Below, one piece after another: positions 1-5,309 of a DNA stretch of 10,892 nucleotides. Location of the stretch: positions 1 to 10,892 of the forward strand of contig CAVFQD010000057.1 in assembly GCA_963624605.1 (NCBI GenBank). Reading direction: 5' to 3'. The stretch comes from Fimenecus sp963624605. Lineage in GTDB: Bacteria; Bacillota; Clostridia; Oscillospirales; Acutalibacteraceae. Under the pieces are notes generated by a model. The model was not told where the DNA came from. It made no database searches and saw only the letters and a program-made list of their open reading frames with translations. Made by a program: the position numbers and the translations under genes. Position 1 is the first letter of the stretch. Each line of letters begins with the position of its first letter.

Positions 1-49
1 GCTGATATTTAAGCGATGAGCTTCCTGCGTTAATAACAAGAATTTTCAT
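1..49 (-). CDS. ackA: Acetate kinase, N-terminal 16 codons (partial)
   Basis: Reading the minus strand from the ATG at 49 gives MKILVINAGSSSLKYQ, the conserved start of acetate kinase; the NAGSSS stretch belongs to the phosphate-binding part of the ASKHA fold. The enzyme interconverts acetyl phosphate plus ADP with acetate plus ATP, the ATP-yielding last step of acetate fermentation in the cytoplasm. An AGGAGG ribosome binding site lies just upstream (minus strand, about 55-61) and a near-consensus promoter at 94-122. The gene leaves the window on the left, so nothing can be said about its integrity or partners such as pta. The identification rests on 16 residues, but these are highly characteristic. 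Confidence 0.9.
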   Translation of the reverse strand, partial: MKILVINAGSSSLKYQ

Positions 50-74
50 TGTTTTCCTCCTCTGAGATGTCAGG

Positions 75-103
75 TTGAAATTTTTTCGTAAATATTATAT
101 ACT
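75..103 (+). promoter_or_regulatory. Promoter of the DNA glycosylase-tmcAL unit
   Basis: A TTGAAA -35 box (75-80), a 17 bp spacer and a TATACT -10 box (98-103, five of six consensus bases) point rightwards. The predicted transcript starts near 110, which leaves a leader of about 46 nt before the ATG at 156. The same TTG at 75 cannot then be a start codon, since it lies upstream of the transcript. Confidence 0.65.
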
Positions 104-122
104 TATCAATATGATTTTTCAA
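94..122 (-). promoter_or_regulatory. Promoter of ackA (sigma-A type)
   Basis: On the minus strand a TTGAAA -35 box (plus-strand 117-122) is followed, after exactly 17 bp, by a perfect TATAAT -10 box (plus-strand 94-99). The predicted start near position 87 leaves a leader of about 38 nt containing the AGGAGG site. The box overlaps the -10 of the opposite promoter that serves the glycosylase gene. Confidence 0.75.
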
Positions 123-155
123 GATAAAAAGCGAATTTTGACGGGAGATGACGGA

Positions 156-659
156 ATGGGAGAGCTTTTGGTACACACATTTGAGCCTGTTTTTGACTCA
201 AACTCGGAAATTCTTGTGCTCGGCTCGTTTCCGTCGGTAAAATCGAGGGAAAACAATTTCTATTACGAACATCCGCAAAACAGGTTTTGGAAGGTTACGG
301 CAGCCGTCTTTTCCCGACCTGTTCCGAATACCGTTGACAAAAAGAAATGCTTTTTGCTTGAAAATAAAATTGCACTGTGGGATGTTATAAAATCCTGCGA
401 GATAACAGGCTCTGCCGACAGCACCATAAAAAGCGTTACACCTAACGAATTGTCCGAAATTTTAGCTGTCGGAAGCATAAAACACATATACGCAAACGGC
501 AAAACGGCTCAAAAGCTTTATAATAAATATATAAAGAAAAGTACGGGTATCGAAATAACCGCCTTGCCCTCGACCAGCCCCGCAAATGCGGCGTTTTCTA
601 TGGAGAAACTGATAAAGGAGTGGAGTGTTATAAATGAGCATAATCGGAATTGTTTGTGA
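156..659 (+). CDS. DNA-deoxyinosine (hypoxanthine) glycosylase, UDG superfamily family 6-like
   Basis: The protein of 167 residues resembles the short single-domain glycosylases of the uracil-DNA glycosylase superfamily that remove deaminated adenine (hypoxanthine) from DNA to start base excision repair. Motif 1 is GSFPS at 23-27, followed by an aromatic/HPQNRFW segment at 36-45 that holds the Asn (N42) I take as the likely catalytic residue; motif 2 is LPSTSPANA at 137-145. The ATG at 156 is chosen because a GGGAG site lies 8 nt upstream, the length then fits the family, and the upstream TTG at 75 falls in the promoter. The end overlaps tmcAL by 26 bp, so the two are probably translationally coupled. 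The superfamily is secure; hypoxanthine specificity is inferred from family resemblance and could instead be uracil. Confidence 0.82.
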   Translation: MGELLVHTFEPVFDSNSEILVLGSFPSVKSRENNFYYEHPQNRFWKVTAAVFSRPVPNTVDKKKCFLLENKIALWDVIKSCEITGSADSTIKSVTPNELSEILAVGSIKHIYANGKTAQKLYNKYIKKSTGIEITALPSTSPANAAFSMEKLIKEWSVINEHNRNCL

Positions 660-1812
660 ATTCAATCCATTTCACTGCGGTCATAAGCATCTTATAGACT
701 CTGTAAAAAAGGACGGAGACACGCTTGTGTGCGTTATGAGCGGCAACTTTGTTCAGCGGGGAGAGCCTGCCGTTTTTCCAAAAGACATAAGAATAAAAGC
801 GGCGCTTTATAACGGTGCCGATATTGTATTGGAATTGCCGTTTGTTTATGCGACGGCGAGTGCGGAGATTTTTTGCGAAAACGCCGTCCGTATTCTTGAG
901 AACTTCGGCTGTGATACCGTAGCTTTCGGCAGTGAGTGCGGCGACATGGAAAAGCTTAAAAAAATTGCCGAAATTACCGCTGAACCGGATTTTGACTGTA
1001 AAGTAAAATCTTATCTTGAAAAAGGCATAAGCTATCCCGCAGCCCGTGAAAAGGCAATTTGCGACTGTGAGGGCGGTGCGGTTGTTTCCTCTCCGAACGA
1101 TATACTTGCTGTAGAATATATCAAGGCGATAATCAAAAACGGATATAATATAAAGCCTGTTACCGTAAAAAGGGAGGGCGCAGGCTATAACTCGCTTGAC
1201 GAAACGCAAAAATTCGCCTCCGCAGTTCTTTTGAGAAATATGCTTTACGAAAAAGCGGATATTTCCGACTTCGTACCGAAAAATACGAAAGAACTGTATA
1301 CTTCGGCTGCGGAGAACGGCAGAATTATCGACAAAGAAAAATACGAAATCGCCGTTTCGGCTCTGCTTCGCTCAAGCAGAGAAAAAATCGGCGGAAATAT
1401 TGCATATATGTCCGAGGGACTTGAAAACAGGATAATTTCCGCCGTCGCTTCCGAAACAACCCTTGACGGAATATATGACGGTGCAAAAACCAAGCGTTAT
1501 ACCCATTCGCGCATACGCCGCGCGGTGTTATCCTCCGCTTTCGGCGTGACGAAATCCGATTTGTCAATAAAAGCGCCGTATATCAGACTTTTGGGCTTTA
1601 ATATGAAATCGTCAGACGCTCTCGGAAGCTGCGTAAAAAGCTCAAAGCTGCCGTTTATTGCTTCGTATTCGGATATTGCAAAAGCAAATAACGGGCAGAT
1701 AAACGCCGTTTTCAAAAAGGAGTGCGAAGCAAGCGATATTTTTTCTCTTTCGCTTTCAAAACCAGAAAAGTGCGGATATGAAATGACATATATGCCGCAA
1801 AAGGTAAAATAG
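634..1812 (+). CDS. tmcAL: tRNA(Met) cytidine acetate ligase (YlbM family)
   Basis: This 392-residue protein starts with the family signature GIVCEFNPFHCGH (5-17), a nucleotidyltransferase-fold HxGH motif (H14-H17), and later has GNFVQRGEPAVF, FGSECGD and SPNDILAVEYIKAI segments typical of YlbM/TmcAL. Known family members use ATP and free acetate, through acetyl-AMP, to make N4-acetylcytidine at C34 of elongator tRNA(Met), securing AUG decoding. Length is normal for the family. The start lies inside the glycosylase gene, with GGAG 8 nt upstream and a second AAGGAG further away. Its divergent neighbour ackA makes or uses the same metabolite, acetate. The gene ends just before the promoter of the next operon. 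No terminator-like hairpin is evident between the two. Confidence 0.93.
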   Translation: MSIIGIVCEFNPFHCGHKHLIDSVKKDGDTLVCVMSGNFVQRGEPAVFPKDIRIKAALYNGADIVLELPFVYATASAEIFCENAVRILENFGCDTVAFGSECGDMEKLKKIAEITAEPDFDCKVKSYLEKGISYPAAREKAICDCEGGAVVSSPNDILAVEYIKAIIKNGYNIKPVTVKREGAGYNSLDETQKFASAVLLRNMLYEKADISDFVPKNTKELYTSAAENGRIIDKEKYEIAVSALLRSSREKIGGNIAYMSEGLENRIISAVASETTLDGIYDGAKTKRYTHSRIRRAVLSSAFGVTKSDLSIKAPYIRLLGFNMKSSDALGSCVKSSKLPFIASYSDIAKANNGQINAVFKKECEASDIFSLSLSKPEKCGYEMTYMPQKVK

Positions 1813-1813
1813 T

Positions 1814-1831
1814 TTGCAGGAAATCTTGCAA
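1814..1831. promoter_or_regulatory. Imperfect palindrome, candidate operator
   Basis: The 18 bp TTGCAGGAAATCTTGCAA has half sites TTGCAGGAA and TTGCAAGAT (read on opposite strands) that agree at 7 of 9 positions. Its right end contains the -35 box of the next operon, so a bound protein would block RNA polymerase. The MurR/RpiR regulator encoded directly downstream is the obvious candidate binder. This is inference; the site is short and could be chance. Confidence 0.35.
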
Positions 1832-1854
1832 AAAGCGTTCGTTTCAATTATAAT
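1826..1854 (+). promoter_or_regulatory. Promoter of the rpiR-flavoprotein-cmk-plsC-ispH/S1 operon
   Basis: TTGCAA (-35, 1826-1831), a 17 bp spacer and a perfect TATAAT (-10, 1849-1854) precede the regulator gene. The predicted start is near 1861, which gives a leader of about 32 nt with an AAAGGAT site at 1877-1883, about 9 nt before the ATG. No other clear promoter is seen until the middle of ispH, so this one probably drives the whole 5.4 kb operon. Confidence 0.7.
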
Positions 1855-1892
1855 ATTTCAGATACAGCAAATGAAAAAGGATAAGTGCTTTT

Positions 1893-2768
1893 ATGAAAAA
1901 CAATTTATTGGCAAGGCTTGAAGATAAAACCGTAAAATATTCCAAAAGCCACAGGAAAATAGCTGATTTTATCATAACGAACTATGACAAGGCAGCGTTT
2001 ATGACGGCGGCTTCGCTCGGCGAAAAGGTCGGAGTAAGCGAATCAACCGTTGTCAGGTTTGCAAGCGAGTTGGGCTTCAAGGGCTATCCCGAAATGCAAA
2101 AAGAGCTCCAGCAGATGATAAAAACCAAGCTTACCACCGTTCAGAGAATGGAGGTCTCACAAAGCTTGCTCGGCAATAACGATATTATCACTACCGTATT
2201 AAACGACGATATAAATCTTATCCGTGAAACCGCGGAAACAGTGTCAAAAGAGGCGTTTGAAAATGCCGTTAAGGCTATTAACAGCGCAAAAAAGATATAT
2301 ATTCTCGGCGTTCGCTCCTCTGCGGCGCTCGCATATTTTCTCGCTTTCTATTTTAACCTTGTTTTTGACAGCGTTATCCTTGTTGACTCGTCAAGCGCAT
2401 CGGAGATGTTTGAACAGGTGTTCAGAATAGGCGAGGGCGATGTATGCATTGCTATAAGCTTCCCAAGATATTCAAAGCAGGCAGTAAACGCTCTGCGGTT
2501 TATTTCCGACAGAAAAGCTACCGTTATTTCAATTACCGATACCGAAAACTCACCGATTGCTCCGTTCAGTGACCATCTGCTTGTCGCAAAGAGCAATATG
2601 GCGTCGGTAGTTGACTCTCTTGCGGCTCCGTTGAGTCTTATCAACGCTCTTATCGCAAGCGTTACTTTAAGCCGTAAAAATGAGGCGTACAGGAATTTCA
2701 ACGAGCTTGAGCATGTCTGGGATAAGTATCAGGTTTATGAGAAAGAAGAGGCTGACGGCGATGAGTAA
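1893..2768 (+). CDS. MurR/RpiR family transcriptional regulator
   Basis: The 291-residue protein has the two-domain build of this family. An N-terminal helix-turn-helix of the RpiR type covers about 1-75, with the recognition part in SLGEKVGVSESTVVRFASEL (41-60). A SIS sugar-isomerase domain covers about 125-255, with phosphosugar-loop-like GVRSSA (139-144) and SFPRYSK (189-195). Relatives sense a sugar phosphate, such as MurNAc-6-phosphate, through the SIS domain and control catabolic genes. No sugar-catabolism gene sits beside it here; it heads an operon of core genes and overlaps the flavoprotein gene by 8 bp. Autoregulation through the dyad at 1814-1831 is possible. The family is certain, the ligand unknown. 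Confidence 0.92.
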   Translation: MKNNLLARLEDKTVKYSKSHRKIADFIITNYDKAAFMTAASLGEKVGVSESTVVRFASELGFKGYPEMQKELQQMIKTKLTTVQRMEVSQSLLGNNDIITTVLNDDINLIRETAETVSKEAFENAVKAINSAKKIYILGVRSSAALAYFLAFYFNLVFDSVILVDSSSASEMFEQVFRIGEGDVCIAISFPRYSKQAVNALRFISDRKATVISITDTENSPIAPFSDHLLVAKSNMASVVDSLAAPLSLINALIASVTLSRKNEAYRNFNELEHVWDKYQVYEKEEADGDE

Positions 2769-3990
2769 GGTTATTGTTGTCGGCGCAGGCGCGGCAGGCT
2801 GTATGGCAGCCGGAACGGCGGCACAGAACGGTAACGATGTTGTTTTACTTGAACGCAACAGTAAAATCGCCCGTAAGGTGTTGATAACCGGCAAGGGCAG
2901 ATGTAATGTCACGAACGCCGAAACCGACATACAGGCTTTGATTTCCAATGTTCCCCAAAACGGAAGATTTTTATACGGCGCGTTTTCCGATTTTTCCACC
3001 GCCGATACCCGTGAGTTTTTTGAAAATCTCGGCGTTGAATTAAAGGTCGAAAGGGGAAACAGAGTTTTTCCCGTCAGCGACAGGGCGATGGATATTGTAG
3101 ACGCTCTTAATAAATTTATCACAAAAAACGGCGTTAAACGCAGGCAGGAAAGGGTTATAGACCTTATCTGCGAGAAAGGCGAGGTTAAGGGTGTTGCAGC
3201 CGAAAGCGGAGAAAGGTATTATGCCGACAGCGTAATAATCGCAACAGGCGGAAAATCTTATCCGAAAACGGGCTCGACGGGAGACGGCTATACGCTCGCA
3301 AAAAGCGTTGGGCATAATATAGTTGAAATCAGACCGTCCTTGGTTGCGCTTACCTGCCGTGAGGGCTATTGCAGTGAGGCTATGGGTCTATCACTTCGTA
3401 ACTGCGCAATAAGGGTAATTGATACCGTAACTCAAAAACAGATATATTCCGACTTCGGCGAGATGCTGTTTACTCATTTCGGCGTTTCGGGACCGATGAT
3501 ACTTTCCGCAAGCGCACATATGAGGAATATGGAGAGCGGAAGGTATGAAATATATGTTGATATGAAGCCTGCCCTGGACGAACATAAGCTTGACGAAAGA
3601 ATTCAAAGAGATTTGCTCGAAAATTCCAACAAGGCAATCTCAAATTCGCTCGGTATGCTTTTGCCGAGGGCGATTATAAACCCCGTTATCAGGCTGTCGA
3701 GGATAAGACCGTCGACAAAGTGCAATCAGGTCACTAAGGAGATGCGGCAAAGCCTTGTAAGGACAATTAAAAATATGAAGCTTACCGTACTCAATTTTTG
3801 CTCAATAGACGAGGCTGTTATTACCTCGGGTGGAGTGGACTGTAAGGAAATAAACCCGAAAACCATGGAGTCAAAGCTATGCAAAAATCTGTATTTTGCG
3901 GGCGAAGTGATAGATGTCGACGCATATACGGGCGGCTTTAATTTGCAGATTGCGTTTTCAACGGGTCGTGTTGCCGGAGAAAGCGTATAA
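2761..3990 (+). CDS. FAD-dependent oxidoreductase, BaiN/HI0933 family
   Basis: This 409-residue flavoprotein opens with a Rossmann FAD-binding motif, GAGAAG (8-13), and the acidic ribose-binding E31. Family-typical segments follow: GKGRCNVTN (44-52), a GGKSYPKTGSTGDG loop, and C-terminal TSGGV and FAGEVIDVDAYTGGFNLQ segments, the last closing the FAD site. Members are annotated as HI0933-like or BaiN-like NAD(P)/FAD-dependent oxidoreductases; BaiN itself acts on bile-acid intermediates, but most members have no proven substrate, and its place in a housekeeping operon argues against a dedicated bile-acid role. The start at 2761 is preferred over a longer reading from 2680: it begins directly at the FAD motif and has a purine-rich AGAAGAGG site 9 nt upstream. 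The 8 bp overlap with the regulator gene suggests coupling. Confidence 0.88.
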   Translation: MSKVIVVGAGAAGCMAAGTAAQNGNDVVLLERNSKIARKVLITGKGRCNVTNAETDIQALISNVPQNGRFLYGAFSDFSTADTREFFENLGVELKVERGNRVFPVSDRAMDIVDALNKFITKNGVKRRQERVIDLICEKGEVKGVAAESGERYYADSVIIATGGKSYPKTGSTGDGYTLAKSVGHNIVEIRPSLVALTCREGYCSEAMGLSLRNCAIRVIDTVTQKQIYSDFGEMLFTHFGVSGPMILSASAHMRNMESGRYEIYVDMKPALDEHKLDERIQRDLLENSNKAISNSLGMLLPRAIINPVIRLSRIRPSTKCNQVTKEMRQSLVRTIKNMKLTVLNFCSIDEAVITSGGVDCKEINPKTMESKLCKNLYFAGEVIDVDAYTGGFNLQIAFSTGRVAGESV

Positions 3991-4005
3991 AGAAAGGATT
4001 ATATT

Positions 4006-4671
4006 ATGGTAGTTAATGTTGCTGTTGACGGACCTGCAGGCGCAGGCAAAAGCACAATTTCCCGTGCGGCGGCTAAGGAATTGGGCTTTATATATGTCGA
4101 TACGGGGGCGCTGTACCGTGCTGTCGGCGTTTATGCTTTGAGACACGGCATATGCACAAAGGACGCGGTAAATATCGAAAAGGCGCTCAAAGACATAAAG
4201 GTTGAACTGAAATTTGTCGGCGATGTTCAGCATGTTTTCTTAAACGGCGAAGACGTTTCGAACGAAATCAGGACTCCCGACGCTTCGATGGCGGCCTCCG
4301 ATGTTTCGGCAATTCCGTGCGTTCGTGCGTTCCTGTTCGATTTGCAGAGAGATATTGCAAAAAAAAATAATTGTCTTATGGACGGCAGGGATATAGGCAC
4401 CGTTGTTTTGCCCGACGCAAAAATCAAAATTTTCCTTACGGCATCCGCCGAGGAAAGAGCAAAGAGAAGATATAAAGAGCTTACGGAAAAGGGCGCAAAG
4501 GACACTTATGAAGAGGTGCTTTCCGACTTGCAGAAAAGGGATTATCAGGATTCGCACCGTGAGATTGCACCGTTAAAGCCAGCCGAGGACAGCATTATTG
4601 TCGATACCTCGGATTACAGCTTTAATGAAGCTAAAAATAAAATTGTAAATATCATCAAGGAGAGAATATAA
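4006..4671 (+). CDS. cmk: Cytidylate kinase
   Basis: The 221-residue enzyme phosphorylates CMP and dCMP with ATP, feeding CTP/dCTP pools and recycling the CMP released in phospholipid synthesis. The Walker A loop GPAGAGKS is at 9-16, the CMP-binding DTGALYRA at 32-39, and the DGRDIGTVVLPDA segment begins at residue 126; an arginine-rich lid (ERAKRRY) follows. Length is standard. A GAAAGGA site precedes the ATG. It sits 15 bp after the flavoprotein gene and its stop shares one base with the plsC start. The cmk-plsC-ispH/S1 order is familiar from Clostridia (general knowledge). Confidence 0.96.
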   Translation: MVVNVAVDGPAGAGKSTISRAAAKELGFIYVDTGALYRAVGVYALRHGICTKDAVNIEKALKDIKVELKFVGDVQHVFLNGEDVSNEIRTPDASMAASDVSAIPCVRAFLFDLQRDIAKKNNCLMDGRDIGTVVLPDAKIKIFLTASAEERAKRRYKELTEKGAKDTYEEVLSDLQKRDYQDSHREIAPLKPAEDSIIVDTSDYSFNEAKNKIVNIIKERI

Positions 4672-5309
4672 TGCAGTTTGATTTCAGCAAGGTTAAGGAA
4701 TATAAGCTTTATCAGGCGTTGAGATGGGTAGCTGTACTGTTTTGTCTCAGATACAAGGTAACATATATCGGCAGAGATAACATTCCGCAGGACGGCGGAT
4801 TTATAATTGCCTGTAATCATCAAAGCGGAGTTGACCCGATAATTCTCGGCAGAGGTGTTAAACGCACTATCCATTTTATGGCAAAGGAGGAGCTCTTTGA
4901 AAATGAGGCTCTCGGTATTTTCATAAAGCATATGAACGCTTTTCCCGTGCGCAGAGGACAGGGCGATACTACTGCCGTGGAGTTCGCTGAGGATATTGTA
5001 AGGAATGGCTATGTTTTGGGAATTTTTCCGGAGGGAACACGCTCAAAGGATTTTAAGCCGGCAAGAGGTAAGTCAGGCACGGCTCTTATTGCCAAAATGA
5101 CCGGTGCGGATGTTCTTCCCGCTTCAATATATACAAGCGACCGATACAAAAAAGGTACACGCCTTACGGTTCGTTTCGGTAAGCTTATCAAAAATGAAGA
5201 GTTTTGTTTTACCGAAGAGCCGCACAGCACAAAGGAGCTTAAGGACGCAACAAAGCGCATTATGGGCGATATTACTTCACTTTGGGAGGAAGGACATTGC
5301 GAGAAATAA
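4671..5309 (+). CDS. plsC: 1-acyl-sn-glycerol-3-phosphate acyltransferase
   Basis: The 212-residue protein carries the acyltransferase motifs: NHQSGVD (49-55), in which H50 and D55 form the HX4D catalytic pair, and FPEGTRS (119-125), which binds the glycerol phosphate. Family members transfer an acyl chain to lysophosphatidic acid to form phosphatidic acid at the inner face of the membrane. Only a moderately hydrophobic N-terminal region (around 17-30) is seen, fitting a monotopic enzyme. The start overlaps the cmk stop by one base (TAATG), with AAGGAGAG upstream, so translation is coupled. The last 13 bp overlap the next gene. Acyl donor (acyl-ACP or acyl-CoA) cannot be read from the sequence. 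Confidence 0.93.
   Translation: MQFDFSKVKEYKLYQALRWVAVLFCLRYKVTYIGRDNIPQDGGFIIACNHQSGVDPIILGRGVKRTIHFMAKEELFENEALGIFIKHMNAFPVRRGQGDTTAVEFAEDIVRNGYVLGIFPEGTRSKDFKPARGKSGTALIAKMTGADVLPASIYTSDRYKKGTRLTVRFGKLIKNEEFCFTEEPHSTKELKDATKRIMGDITSLWEEGHCEK

Noticed and set aside
75..155. Longer 194-residue reading of the DNA glycosylase from TTG at 75
   Set aside because: The TTG coincides with the -35 box of its own promoter and has no ribosome binding site, and the extra 27 residues are not part of the family; ATG 156 has GGGAG at good spacing.
628..1209. Minus-strand open frame of 193 codons opposite tmcAL
   Set aside because: It is the mirror of a strongly conserved gene, has no recognisable domain and no ribosome binding site; open antisense frames are common in this codon usage.
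2680..2760. N-terminal extension of the flavoprotein from ATG 2680
   Set aside because: The 27 extra residues lie entirely inside the regulator gene and precede the FAD motif that normally starts the protein; ATG 2761 is the natural start.
5282..5296. TTG at 5282 as start of ispH-S1
   Set aside because: It would place the GGGAGGA ribosome binding site inside the coding sequence; TTG 5297 is correctly spaced from it and gives the normal IspH N-terminus.
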